Positions 50,036 through 58,573 of a stretch of 64,000 nucleotides of DNA are shown here, in pieces. Below the pieces are notes generated by a model. It was given only the letters and a program-made list of their open reading frames with translations. It made no database searches and was not told the DNA's origin. The translations under genes and the position numbers were made by a program. Position 1 is the stretch's first letter. Each line of letters opens with the position of its first letter. Source of the stretch: JBGPLJ01 sp963826145 (lineage in GTDB: Bacteria; Pseudomonadota; Gammaproteobacteria; Steroidobacterales; Steroidobacteraceae); contig CAWGVW010000002.1 in NCBI GenBank assembly GCA_963826145.1, positions 372,001-436,000 of the forward strand. Direction: 5' to 3'.

Positions 50036-51444
50036 AAAACAAGCCCGCCCCAATCTCCAGGCTGATCCCGCTCATCGTTGCCTGTGCCCTTTTCATGGAG
50101 AGCCTCGACAGCACGGTGCTCGCGACGGCGCTGCCGGCGGTCGCGCGTTCGATGCACGAAGATCCGCTGCACCTGAGCCTTGCGATTTCCTCCTACCTCG
50201 TGAGCATCGCGGTCTTCATTCCCCTGAGCGGCTGGCTCGCGGAACGCTTCGGCGCGCGGCTGATCTTCCGCAGCGCCATTGTCGTATTCACGCTGGGATC
50301 GGCGCTCTGTGGGCTATCCGAGTCAATCCTGCAGCTCGTCGGCGCGCGCGTCCTGCAGGGTCTCGGCGGCGCCATGATGGTGCCGGTCGGCCGGCTCGTG
50401 ATCCTGCGCAAGGTCCCGAAGAGCGATCTCGTCGCCGCCATGGCCTGGGTATCGATCCCCGCGCTCGTGGCGCCGATCGTCGGTCCGGTCGTCGGCGGCT
50501 TCATCGCAACCTATAGTTCGTGGCGCTGGATCTTCTTCATCAATGTACCCATCGGGATTGCCGGCTACTGGCTCGCGACCCGCTTTATCGAGGAGACGGA
50601 GACCGAGACTCCGCCGCCGCTCGACTTCGTCGGCTGGTTCATCTTAGGAATCGGTCTCGCGAGCTTCGTCTTCGGCCTCGAGAATCTCGGCAAGGGCCTG
50701 CTGCCGACCTCGACCGTTCTCACCTGGATAGGTTTCGGGATCCTGCTTACCGTGGCTTATGCGTGGCGCGCGCGCTCGGCCGAGCATCCGATTCTCGATC
50801 TCCTGCTTTTCAACATCCCGACGCTCGGCGCTTCGATCACGGGGGGCGCTCTCTTTCGCATTGGCGTTGGCGCCTACACCATCGCGATGCCGCTCATGCT
50901 GCAGGAAGGCTTTGGGCTCACACCGCTACGCTCAGGTCTCCTGACATTCGCCGGCGCAACGGGCGCGCTCGTGATGAGAACGATGGCAACCCGGCTCGTG
51001 CGCTGGTTCGGATTCCGGAGCCTGCTCGTTGCGAACACCGTCATTTCGACCATCCTCATCCTCGCCTGCGGCTTCCTGCAGCCATCGACGCCGCACGTTC
51101 TCATCCTCGGCCTCGTGCTCGTGCTGGGTTTTTCGCGATCCATGCAGTTCACGTGCATCAACACGATGGGGTTCGCGGATGTCACGCCAGAGCAGATGAG
51201 CCAGGCCTCGAGCCTGACGGGCACGGTCCAGCAGTTGTCGCTCAGTGTCGGTGTCGGCGTCGCAGCGCAGGTTCTCAATACGTCCCTGTGGCTGCGGGGC
51301 GCGGATCACCTCGCGCCGATCGACTTTTCCGTGACGTTCTGGGTGGTCGGGCTGATGGCCGCGACCTCGGGACTTGTATTCGCGCGGCTGGCCGCTGACG
51401 CCGGTAGCAGCGTCAGCGGCCATTCGAAGCCGGCGCCAACCTGA
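50032..51444 (+). CDS. MFS transporter, DHA2-like family, probable CTG start
   Basis: 470 aa if read from CTG at 50032; the first ATG is at 50095. Starting at the ATG would cut the first membrane helix in half (RLIPLIVACALF lies upstream of MESLDSTVLATALPA, the DHA2 motif D-x-T-V). The upstream frame is open and begins KNKPAPIS right after the CTG, which overlaps the DUF3052 stop as CTGA. About 12-14 helices, with LVGARVLQGLGGAMMVPVGRL. Drug/proton antiporters of this family export toxic compounds; the substrate is unknown. Confidence 0.85.
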   Translation: MKNKPAPISRLIPLIVACALFMESLDSTVLATALPAVARSMHEDPLHLSLAISSYLVSIAVFIPLSGWLAERFGARLIFRSAIVVFTLGSALCGLSESILQLVGARVLQGLGGAMMVPVGRLVILRKVPKSDLVAAMAWVSIPALVAPIVGPVVGGFIATYSSWRWIFFINVPIGIAGYWLATRFIEETETETPPPLDFVGWFILGIGLASFVFGLENLGKGLLPTSTVLTWIGFGILLTVAYAWRARSAEHPILDLLLFNIPTLGASITGGALFRIGVGAYTIAMPLMLQEGFGLTPLRSGLLTFAGATGALVMRTMATRLVRWFGFRSLLVANTVISTILILACGFLQPSTPHVLILGLVLVLGFSRSMQFTCINTMGFADVTPEQMSQASSLTGTVQQLSLSVGVGVAAQVLNTSLWLRGADHLAPIDFSVTFWVVGLMAATSGLVFARLAADAGSSVSGHSKPAPT

Positions 51445-52383
51445 CTATTTCTTCCGGCGCACAGCGCGCTTCGCCTTACGCTTGGCCGGGCGCTTCGCTG
51501 CCGCCTTCCTGGGCGCTGCCCGCTTCGCCTTGACTGCGACCTTGGCCTTGGCCTTCGGTTTAGCCTTCGGCGCAGCCTTCTTTTTGGCCGCCGGCTTTGC
51601 TTTCACGGCCGGCGCGAGCGAATGCACCGCAAACGCGACCCCCTGCGGATCGAGGAACGTAGTGATCCGGGAACCGCCCGGCACCTCCATTGGCCCCTGC
51701 AGAACCTTCGCGCCGGCGGACTTCGCCGCCTTCGTCGCGGCGTCGGCGCTCGCAACCTGCGCGTAGCTCAGCCAGTGTGGCTTCGAGGCATCGGTCGGCG
51801 GCTTGGTGAAGATGCCGCCGCGCTGCACGCCCTTCCAGCCGAAGATGTTGTAGAAGCCCATGGCGCCCATTTTCATGCGTGTCATGAGTTCCCAGCCGAA
51901 CAGTTGCTGGTAGAACTTGAGCGCCGCTTCGCCGTCCTTGGTTGCGAGCTCGTGCCACGAGAATTCGCCATTGCGGGCCGCCGCATCGAGCGTCGCCGAG
52001 GGGCTCGACGGCGCGTGGATGGCAAAGCTCACGCCCTGAGGATCTGCAAGGATGGCAAATCGGCCGATCGTTCCGACGTCGTGGGCAGCGCGCAGCACTT
52101 CGGCACCGAGGCGACGCGCTTCATCGATCGTTTCGTCGACGTTCGGCGTGCCGATGTAGAGGAGCCACTGGGGATGCGCGCCGTGGGCAACGGCATCGGC
52201 CGGCAGCGTCATCAGGCCGCCCACCGGACCATTGTCCGACAGCCACATCGTGTAGTTCCGGTCCTGCGGCCAGGGCTGCGTCTTCCAGGAAATGACCCGG
52301 GGATAGAACGTGCTGGCCTCATTCACATCACGCGTCATCAGTTCATGCCATAGAAATCTTCCGCGGACGTCCGGCTGTGCCAT
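51445..52383 (-). CDS. Tandem VOC-domain protein with a histone-like polybasic tail
   Basis: 312 aa. Two VOC modules: residues about 8-120 (FLWHELMTRDVNEASTFYPRVISWK) and about 140-250 (FSWHELATKDGEAALKFYQQLFGWE). The last about 60 residues are Lys/Ala/Arg/Pro only, with repeated KAK and AAK units like the eukaryotic H1 or bacterial AlgP tails. VOC pairs of this kind (CFP32-like) have unclear function. The tail predicts nucleic-acid or polyanion binding. It converges with the MFS gene, one base separating the stops. Confidence 0.85.
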   Translation of the reverse strand: MAQPDVRGRFLWHELMTRDVNEASTFYPRVISWKTQPWPQDRNYTMWLSDNGPVGGLMTLPADAVAHGAHPQWLLYIGTPNVDETIDEARRLGAEVLRAAHDVGTIGRFAILADPQGVSFAIHAPSSPSATLDAAARNGEFSWHELATKDGEAALKFYQQLFGWELMTRMKMGAMGFYNIFGWKGVQRGGIFTKPPTDASKPHWLSYAQVASADAATKAAKSAGAKVLQGPMEVPGGSRITTFLDPQGVAFAVHSLAPAVKAKPAAKKKAAPKAKPKAKAKVAVKAKRAAPRKAAAKRPAKRKAKRAVRRKK

Positions 52384-52460
52384 GGTGATCTCCGTTGTTT
52401 GTTGTGGGTCGGCAGGGTGAGCGCTCGCTTATACGCCGATCTCGTGGCGTGAAAAAGACT

Positions 52461-52925
52461 CTAAGGAACGCTGCGGCGCGCCATCGCGCCGAAAAGCAGG
52501 AAAAACGCGGCGGCCCAGAGGTAGTAGCCACATTTCAGGCCGCTCACGGCGAAGAACCAGTACGTATTGAGGGCAGCGGCGACGAGCACGGACCATTGCA
52601 GCCGGGGCAACCAGCGGTTCCAGCCAAGGAGCAGCGCCGTGACTGCCAGGACAAACAGCAGATTGGTCAACGCACTCGCGATATAGACGACGAATTCGAT
52701 GCCCTCCCGCCAGCCGTCGACGCTCGGGTTGGTCCAGAGCAGCCGGATCACCATCCGGAATACGTCGGCGCCGCTGCAGTTGGCTGACATTGCCGACAGC
52801 CAGTTGTTCAGTTGTCCGCCAGGTGCGGCGCAATCCGGCAGCGCAATCGTCGGAGCGAACCACGACGCGAGCCACGCCAGCACCGCGCCCAGCAGCAGGA
52901 TGCGGGTTGGCTTCAGGCGGATCAT
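52461..52925 (-). CDS. Hypothetical membrane protein
   Basis: 154 aa, not recognised. Three to four hydrophobic segments: 9-30 (LLLGAVLAWLASWFAPTIA), about 75-100 (IEFVVYIASALTNLLFVLAVTALLLGW), about 108-125 and 128-148. A loop between the first two helices has a conserved-looking Cys pair (DCAAPGG, ANCSGAD) that could form a disulfide in the periplasm. It lies 34 bp downstream of the TMEM175 gene on the same strand. Confidence 0.6.
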   Translation of the reverse strand: MIRLKPTRILLLGAVLAWLASWFAPTIALPDCAAPGGQLNNWLSAMSANCSGADVFRMVIRLLWTNPSVDGWREGIEFVVYIASALTNLLFVLAVTALLLGWNRWLPRLQWSVLVAAALNTYWFFAVSGLKCGYYLWAAAFFLLFGAMARRSVP

Positions 52926-52959
52926 TTCGACCGTCGCTTGATCCCGGCGTCAGCGAGGG

Positions 52960-53589
52960 TCACGAGCGATGCTCCCCGGGTTCTTCGGGACGTCCCGCGC
53001 GATAACAGAGAAGGAGCCACAGGATCCAGAGCGACAGATTGATCGTGAGACCTGCGATGACGTTGTAGAACGCGACGATCGTCGCGAACGCATAGACGAC
53101 GGGGGCCGCGAAATAGGCACGGCCAATCCGCCTCGCAATGACTGCATCTGTGCCGTGCCGCAGGCGGTGGCGCCGGGTGATCGAGAGCAGCAGCACCCCC
53201 CAGGCGATGCTCGCCACGAAGAAAGTGCCGCAATAGAAGGCGGCGGCCGTCGTCGCTTCCGCCGTCGCGAGGTGCGCCGCGAGCACGGCCGTCGGGAATG
53301 GAATGAAGGTCACGGTGAGGAGCACGAAGCCGTTCGCGAACAGGAACTGGTAGTCGACGACACGCACGAGACGCATCAGTTCGTGATGGTTGACCCAAGT
53401 GATGAGAATGACGAAGAAGCTCAGGAGGAACGCGAGGTACGACGGCCAGAGTTGCGCGAGGCTCGCGGCGAGGCTGGCGCCGTGTGCCAGACCCTCCTCC
53501 GGTACGCGAATCTCGAGGATGAGCAGCGTGATCGCGATCGCGAAGACGCCGTCGCTGAACGCTTCGACGCGTGTGGTGGATTCAGCCAA
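52960..53589 (-). CDS. TMEM175-family (DUF1211) potassium channel protein
   Basis: 209 aa with six membrane helices. The N-terminal signature RVEAFSDGVFAIAITLLILEI is the TMEM175 helix 1 motif (FSDGVFAIAxT), which forms the ion pore in bacterial homologues that tetramerise as K+ channels. ITWVNHHELM is a second conserved site. Bacterial single-repeat form. Role in this organism unknown. Confidence 0.9.
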   Translation of the reverse strand: MAESTTRVEAFSDGVFAIAITLLILEIRVPEEGLAHGASLAASLAQLWPSYLAFLLSFFVILITWVNHHELMRLVRVVDYQFLFANGFVLLTVTFIPFPTAVLAAHLATAEATTAAAFYCGTFFVASIAWGVLLLSITRRHRLRHGTDAVIARRIGRAYFAAPVVYAFATIVAFYNVIAGLTINLSLWILWLLLCYRAGRPEEPGEHRS

Positions 53590-53601
53590 TGTCCCGCTCC
53601 G

Positions 53602-54084
53602 CTATTTCTTCTTTCGCGGCTTCGTCTTCGACCTGGATTTCAATCCTGGCTTGCGTTTCATCGCCCTCTTCTTCTTCGGCGCCTTCCTTCTCTGGAGCGC
53701 GCGGATCGGCTCGTTGTCCGCATAGACTTCCCACTTTGCGATGCGACCATCCACGATCACCGCGCGCCACGCGGCCGTGGTCTCCCACCAGTTCTCCTTC
53801 TTCACTTTGCCTTCGACGGCGAGCGTGCCGCCGGCAGCGCCGAATAGCGCGATGTACTCCGGCGCGAGCACGCCGTGATCGATGCGCACCCAGTAGTCGG
53901 GCACCATCGAGAGGTAGTCGTGCCAGGCTTTGCGGACTGCTTCCGAACCTCGCACCTGGTTGCCGAGCGAATCGACGAACACGTGCGCGTGGTGCAGCAC
54001 CCGCATGATGCCGTCGAGATCGTGCCGGTTGATCGCGTCAGCCAGCGCCTCAACAACGGCGAGCGCCGATTGATCGTCCGTCAT
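53602..54084 (-). CDS. SnoaL-like NTF2-fold protein with a polybasic C-terminal tail
   Basis: 160 aa. Residues 1 to about 128 are a SnoaL/ketosteroid-isomerase-like domain (VVEALADAINRHDLDGIMRVLHHAHVFVDSLGN, WWETTAAWRAVIVDGRIAKWEVYADNEPIR). The remaining about 30 residues are nearly all Lys, Arg and Pro, closely resembling the tail on the VOC protein 1.2 kb away. Either both bind polyanions or the tails share an origin. Its 5' end overlaps the stop of the upstream DUF4328 gene by 4 bp. Confidence 0.8.
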   Translation of the reverse strand: MTDDQSALAVVEALADAINRHDLDGIMRVLHHAHVFVDSLGNQVRGSEAVRKAWHDYLSMVPDYWVRIDHGVLAPEYIALFGAAGGTLAVEGKVKKENWWETTAAWRAVIVDGRIAKWEVYADNEPIRALQRRKAPKKKRAMKRKPGLKSRSKTKPRKKK

Positions 54085-54782
54085 GATCCCGCTCCTTGCA
54101 CTGCACCGGCGATGGGCTGAGAGAGTGCCTGAAATTTCGCGCTTTGCCAGCGCTGCAACATCGCAACCAGGAGGATGACGATCACGGCCAGGGCAGTCTG
54201 CAGCAGGCTGTCGACCAGGTAGACCTTCGTGTAAGTCAGGAGCCCGGCCAGGTCATTTGCAGCCGGCTCGAAGCGGAAGATGTACTGGCCGAGCACCGAC
54301 AGCGCGAGCCAAAGCGCCCACCAGACGCGGAGCAGCCCGGGAGACGGCGCGTCCTTCCAGTTCTGCCCGCAGTCCGGGTTGCTCGCACGAAAAGTTTCCT
54401 GCGCGCTGACGTAGGGCTTCCACAGCGACAGCACCGGAATGAAGAAGAGACCCACCGACCAGCCCGCTCCATAGGCGATGCGCGACCCCCCAAATACCAT
54501 GGCATTGCGCTTGGTGAGGTACACCCACCGCAGATAGATCACCGCGGTCGCAAGGATCACGATCGCGTCCGCGATCGAGCTGTAAGCCACGGTGGCGTCG
54601 GCTGCCGCTGCACGATCTGCCGAAACCGCGAGGCCCCGGATCAAATCGTGCACCACGTCGATCCGCCCCCAGCATGCCCAGGCGGACCACAGGCCGATGG
54701 CTCCCCAGATGGCGATGCTCGCCTGCAGCAGGTCGCTCAGCCGGCCAAGGTCGCGATACTGAGGTTCGGCATCCGTGCTCAT
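54081..54782 (-). CDS. DUF4328 domain membrane protein
   Basis: 233 aa with about six hydrophobic helices. The segment YGAGWSVGLFFIPVLSLWKPYVSAQETFRAS is the DUF4328 hallmark (FFIP..LWKPY). Between them is WVYLTKRNAMVFGG. Integral inner-membrane protein of unknown function. It overlaps the SnoaL-like gene by 4 bp, implying coordinated expression. Confidence 0.85.
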   Translation of the reverse strand: MSTDAEPQYRDLGRLSDLLQASIAIWGAIGLWSAWACWGRIDVVHDLIRGLAVSADRAAAADATVAYSSIADAIVILATAVIYLRWVYLTKRNAMVFGGSRIAYGAGWSVGLFFIPVLSLWKPYVSAQETFRASNPDCGQNWKDAPSPGLLRVWWALWLALSVLGQYIFRFEPAANDLAGLLTYTKVYLVDSLLQTALAVIVILLVAMLQRWQSAKFQALSQPIAGAVQGAGS

Positions 54783-54826
54783 TTCACCGGCGGATCAGGA
54801 GGGTTGGATTTCCTCATTCAGGCAGT

Positions 54827-55294
54827 CTATTGACCCTTCGCGCAGTTGCAAACGTCGCAGCCCTTGTCGAACACGACTCGCCATTGGCCGTCCTTCTCCA
54901 GCCTCCAGATCGAGTTGAACACGCCGACGAGCTTGCCGTCCGGATCGAACACCGGGCCGCTGCTGTGGGCGAGCGTGCCGGAATCGAGCACTTCGACGGT
55001 TTCCGGTTTCCACGAAAAAGGAGCCTGCGGCCCGTCATACAACGGCTTCCAGCTGGCGAGCACGGCGTCCTTGCCCCGATGCGCCCCTTTGCCGCCGAAG
55101 AAGATCGCCTCGTCAGCTACGAACCTGCCGAACGCCGCGAAGTCGCGATCGGCCATGGTCTTCGCGAACGCGGTCTCCGCCGCGCGCACCTGATCGACAA
55201 CTGGTTGCGGCGACTCCGCGAACGATGTGCGCACGACGACAGCAGCGGCCGCCACGAGGCCGGCGGCCAGCAGGGTCTTCGCAAGATTCGACAT
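54827..55294 (-). CDS. Exported NTF2-like (DUF4440/SnoaL) protein
   Basis: 155 aa from the ATG at 55294, which begins an evident signal peptide (MSNLAKTLLAAGLVAAAAVVV, cleavage after SFA). The mature domain AAETAFAKTMADRDFAAFGRFVADEAIFFGG is the DUF4440 NTF2-like fold. A C-terminal CDVCNC cluster could bind metal or form disulfides. It is divergent from the alcohol-dehydrogenase-like gene, 49 bp apart. Confidence 0.85.
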   Translation of the reverse strand: MSNLAKTLLAAGLVAAAAVVVRTSFAESPQPVVDQVRAAETAFAKTMADRDFAAFGRFVADEAIFFGGKGAHRGKDAVLASWKPLYDGPQAPFSWKPETVEVLDSGTLAHSSGPVFDPDGKLVGVFNSIWRLEKDGQWRVVFDKGCDVCNCAKGQ

Positions 55295-55343
55295 GGCTTT
55301 CCCCCCCGGATGACAATAACGACAGTCGTCGGAGGGTACCGTC

Positions 55344-56330
55344 ATGTCGAAAGTCGTGCGAGTCCACGAACACGGTGGGCCGGAGGTATTGCGCATCGAG
55401 GAACTCGACGTGGGCCGACCGGGTCCGGGCGAGGTTCGAGTGCGCATCGAGGCGATCGGCCTCAATCGCTCGGAGGCGGCGTTTCGGGCAGGCCAGTATC
55501 CCGTGAAGCCGAAGCTCCCGACCCTTATCGGCTACGAAGCGGCCGGTGTCATCGAATCGCTCGGCGAAGGCGTGAAGGACTTTGCCGCTGGCGAGCGCGT
55601 CTCGGTCTTGCCGACCTTCCGTCTCGGCGAGTACGGCGTGTACGCAGACACGGCTATCGTGCCGGCGCGCAGTCTCCTTGCGGCACCGCCCGCTCTGAGC
55701 TCCGCTGAAGCTGCGGCCATCTGGATGCAATACCTCACGGCGCTCGCAATCCTCGAGGGCGCGCATGCAACGGTCGGCGATTACGTGATCATTCGCGCCG
55801 CCTCGAGCAGTGTCGGCATCGCAGCCATCCAACTCGCGAACTGGGCTGGCGCCGTTCCAATCGCCGCAACGCGCCGCAAGACCAAGGAGCAGGCGTTGCG
55901 GGCGCTCGGCGCGCAACACGTCATCGCGACGGAGGAAGCCGATCTTGTCGCCGAAGTGATGAAGATCACCGGTGGCAAGGGCGCTCGCGTAGTTTTCGAT
56001 CCGGTCGGCGGCCCCTATGTTGAGACGCTGGCGCAGGCGATGGCCGAGGAAGGGATTCTTTACATCTACGGCGGCTTGAGCGGCCAGCCGACAACGCATC
56101 CGCACTGGCCGGCCGCGTTGAAACACCTCAGCGTTCGCGGCTGGGTGGCCTCGACGATCTGGAATCATCCCGAGCGGTTCGCCCGCGCCAAGGCTCTAGT
56201 GCTGCGTGGACTCGCCGAGGGGCGCCTGAAGCCCGTGATCGCAAAGACTTTCGCGCTTGCCGACATCGTGGCGGCGCATCGCTATCTCGAGTCGAATCAG
56301 CAGATCGGCAAGGTGGTCGTCACCGTTTAG
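55344..56330 (+). CDS. Zinc-independent MDR-superfamily quinone oxidoreductase/alcohol dehydrogenase-like
   Basis: 328 aa. VHEHGGPEVLRIEELDVGRPGPGEVRVRI is the quinone-reductase start; the NADPH motif is AASSSVGIAAIQLA and VVFDPVGG follows. The Cys/His catalytic zinc ligands of true alcohol dehydrogenases are not evident, so NADPH:quinone reductase activity is likelier. Its 3' end overlaps the convergent arylamine N-acetyltransferase gene by 11 bp. Confidence 0.88.
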   Translation: MSKVVRVHEHGGPEVLRIEELDVGRPGPGEVRVRIEAIGLNRSEAAFRAGQYPVKPKLPTLIGYEAAGVIESLGEGVKDFAAGERVSVLPTFRLGEYGVYADTAIVPARSLLAAPPALSSAEAAAIWMQYLTALAILEGAHATVGDYVIIRAASSSVGIAAIQLANWAGAVPIAATRRKTKEQALRALGAQHVIATEEADLVAEVMKITGGKGARVVFDPVGGPYVETLAQAMAEEGILYIYGGLSGQPTTHPHWPAALKHLSVRGWVASTIWNHPERFARAKALVLRGLAEGRLKPVIAKTFALADIVAAHRYLESNQQIGKVVVTV

Positions 56331-57186
56331 CAGCCGCCTGCGCCGTGCGGGACCCGGGCGGCGGCGGCGTTGGCGTATCGACGGGCAACTGCGCCACGAT
56401 TGCCTCGCTGAAGCCGAGCTCCTCGATCAGGAAACGCTGCTGTGCCGCGCGATCGAGCTTGCGCTCGAGAACGGCGCCCGCGCCATCGAACTCCACGCGC
56501 TTGGCGAGACACGTGCCGACGATTGAATCCCCGCGAATCAGTCGCGCGTGGATTTCATAATTGAAGCCGCTCCAGGGGCGCGTCATTTCATGGCGCTCGC
56601 TGAACTCCGCCTGCGTCGCGCCCAGTCGATCGATGCGGCATTCGAGACCGCCGGGCACATGCAACGGGCGCCAGCGGATATACCACTTGCCGTCGCGCCT
56701 GCCCGCCCGCACACCCCAGGCCGGATGTTCGATCACGGTCTCCGCCTCATCGTCGAGGCGCAGGGGCTCCGAATGCAGGATCGAAGCGTCGACCACGAAC
56801 AGCCCCTCGTCGAGCGTCACCAGCACCGTGCCGTGATTCGGGGGTATATCGGGCCGCGCAAGCATCGTCGCAACGCCACGTCGTGTCCGAAAGCCGAGAG
56901 CTTGCAGCAGGCTGCAGAGCGCGCCGTTGCCCGCCCAGCAGGTGCCTCCGGTTCGATACTTGAGCCAGGCTTCGAAAAAGTCCTCGGCGAGATCGCCGGG
57001 GAAAGCCGTCGTCAATCCGCACGCCAGGTGGATGCGCTTGCGGAGATTGTCGAACGGCACGCCGCGGCACCAGGCGCGATAGAGAGCCCTGAGTCCCGTG
57101 AGATCGGGCGCCGGCGCCTCGGCGAATCCGAGCGCCGACAGGACGCGCTCGGTCAATGCTGGCGAAATCTCGCTGCTGTCGGTCAT
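56320..57186 (-). CDS. Arylamine N-acetyltransferase
   Basis: 288 aa from the ATG at 57186. The catalytic triad is intact: Cys83 (TGGTCWAGN), His118 (PNHGTVLV) and Asp133 (VVDASIL). The VPFDNL motif near residue 45 is also typical. These enzymes acetylate aromatic amines and hydrazines with acetyl-CoA. The usual RGGxCxE is RTGGTCWAG here, with Ala in place of Glu, a slight departure. The C-terminus ends in an Ala/Pro-rich tail. Confidence 0.88.
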   Translation of the reverse strand: MTDSSEISPALTERVLSALGFAEAPAPDLTGLRALYRAWCRGVPFDNLRKRIHLACGLTTAFPGDLAEDFFEAWLKYRTGGTCWAGNGALCSLLQALGFRTRRGVATMLARPDIPPNHGTVLVTLDEGLFVVDASILHSEPLRLDDEAETVIEHPAWGVRAGRRDGKWYIRWRPLHVPGGLECRIDRLGATQAEFSERHEMTRPWSGFNYEIHARLIRGDSIVGTCLAKRVEFDGAGAVLERKLDRAAQQRFLIEELGFSEAIVAQLPVDTPTPPPPGSRTAQAAAKR

Positions 57187-57193
57187 CGTGTGC

Positions 57194-57718
57194 TCACGCC
57201 TGCGTGTGAATCGCGCGATGCAGGACCTGATGGACATCGTCACCGAACGCGACGAGCAGGACGCGCTCGAGGGCGAGGCCGCTGTGGGCGCGAATTTCGC
57301 GCACGGCGACGCGGGCGGCGTTCTCAACGGGAAAGCCATAAACTCCGCAGCTGATAGCCGGAAACGCGATCGTGCGGATGCTGTTCGTTTCAGCGAGCGC
57401 CAGCGAGTTGCGATAGCAGGCGGCGAGCAGCTCCACTTCGCCGTCCGCACCGCCGCGCCAGATGGGCCCGACCGTATGGATGACGAAACGTGCGGGCAGG
57501 CGAAAGCCCTCCGTGATCCGCGCCTCGCCGGTAGGGCAGCGCACACCGGGTCGCACCTCGGGATGCCGGCGGCAAGCTTCGAGCAGCAGCGGTCCCGCGG
57601 CGCGGTGGATTGCGCCGTCGACGCCGCCACCGCCCAGCATCCGTTCGTTAGCGGCATTCACGATCGCGTCGACCTCGAGTCGCGTGATGTCCGCCCGTTC
57701 GACTTCGATCCGGGTCAC
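57194..57718 (-). CDS. Macro-domain O-acetyl-ADP-ribose deacetylase
   Basis: 174 aa from a GTG at 57718. ADITRLEVDAIVNAANERMLGGGGVDGAIHRAAGP is the MacroD/YmdB signature binding ADP-ribose; AFPAISCGVYGFPVENAARVA forms the distal site. It hydrolyses O-acetyl-ADP-ribose or mono-ADP-ribosyl esters. It stands between the arylamine N-acetyltransferase and VOC genes on the same strand with short gaps, so co-transcription is likely. Confidence 0.9.
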   Translation of the reverse strand: MTRIEVERADITRLEVDAIVNAANERMLGGGGVDGAIHRAAGPLLLEACRRHPEVRPGVRCPTGEARITEGFRLPARFVIHTVGPIWRGGADGEVELLAACYRNSLALAETNSIRTIAFPAISCGVYGFPVENAARVAVREIRAHSGLALERVLLVAFGDDVHQVLHRAIHTQA

Positions 57719-57725
57719 GTGCGCA

Positions 57726-58091
57726 CTAGCGGACGTCGCTTGTCTTGAAATGCGGATTCTCGATGATGCCGAAGCGGTTGCCGAACGGATCCTGCACCGC
57801 GCCGACGACAATTCCCTCGCCGACGTCATGCACGGGCTCGAGGCTGGTGGCGCCGAGCTTGAGCAAGCGGTCGAACATCTCGCGTGCATTTGCCACGCCC
57901 CAGAATGTCTGCACGCCAGCGACTCCCGGTTTGCCATCCGGCAGCAGGCCCAGTTCGAATCCGCCGACCGAGAAGCCGACGTAGAACGGCTGGTCGAAGT
58001 ACGGCTCGATACCGAGCACCTGGCTGTACCAGGCCTTCGCTCGCGCGAGATCGGGGGCGGGATAGATCGCTGTGCGCAGACCCAGAATCAT
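57726..58091 (-). CDS. VOC-superfamily protein
   Basis: 121 aa, single glyoxalase-like domain: MILGLRTAIYPAPDLARAKAWYSQVLGIEPYFD and VGAVQDPFGNRFGIIENPHF. The first metal-ligand position is Thr or Ala rather than His, so it may not bind metal in the usual way. Function unknown. 7 bp separate its stop from the macro-domain gene's GTG. Confidence 0.87.
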   Translation of the reverse strand: MILGLRTAIYPAPDLARAKAWYSQVLGIEPYFDQPFYVGFSVGGFELGLLPDGKPGVAGVQTFWGVANAREMFDRLLKLGATSLEPVHDVGEGIVVGAVQDPFGNRFGIIENPHFKTSDVR

Positions 58092-58114
58092 GTGTGGCTC
58101 CCCTTGAGGAAGGA

Positions 58115-58573
58115 TCAGTGTTTGTCCGCCGCGACCTTGCGTGGCCCGATCCTGAGGCTAGCGGTCGCAATCAGGACCTCCCGCAGGAAGGTCAGCAGGC
58201 CGATGAAGAACGACACCATTGCGATGACGAAAAGAATCGCCACCGGAAACGACGCATCGAACCCCATCGATGCGCCGAGGAAGAGGACCGCGATCACTGC
58301 GCAGACGAGCAGTGCCGTGATCGTGCAGAGCGTGATCGCACGCCCGGCGAGTTTTGCGCGCCTCGATAGGGTAGCGAGCTGCTTGTGGAGTACCGTCGTA
58401 TCGCCCGAGCTTGCTTCGAGGCGCTGCTCGAGCGCGCGCGCACGATCGATCACGCGCGCCAGCCGCTGGGTCATGACCGCGAGCATCGCGCCGATACCGG
58501 AGAGGAGAAATACCGGCGCAACCGCGAGCGAAATGACGTGCGCGACTGCGGCAACGCCGGTATCAGCCTGCAT
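58115..58573 (-). CDS. DUF2721 membrane protein
   Basis: 152 aa from the ATG at 58573. Three membrane helices with the DUF2721 signature SLAVAPVFLLSGIGAMLAVMTQRLARVIDRAR, a cytoplasmic coiled loop (RALEQRLEASSGDTTVLHKQLATLSRRAKL) and two C-terminal helices. No known function. Its start overlaps the end of the next upstream gene by 11 bp. Confidence 0.85.
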   Translation of the reverse strand: MQADTGVAAVAHVISLAVAPVFLLSGIGAMLAVMTQRLARVIDRARALEQRLEASSGDTTVLHKQLATLSRRAKLAGRAITLCTITALLVCAVIAVLFLGASMGFDASFPVAILFVIAMVSFFIGLLTFLREVLIATASLRIGPRKVAADKH

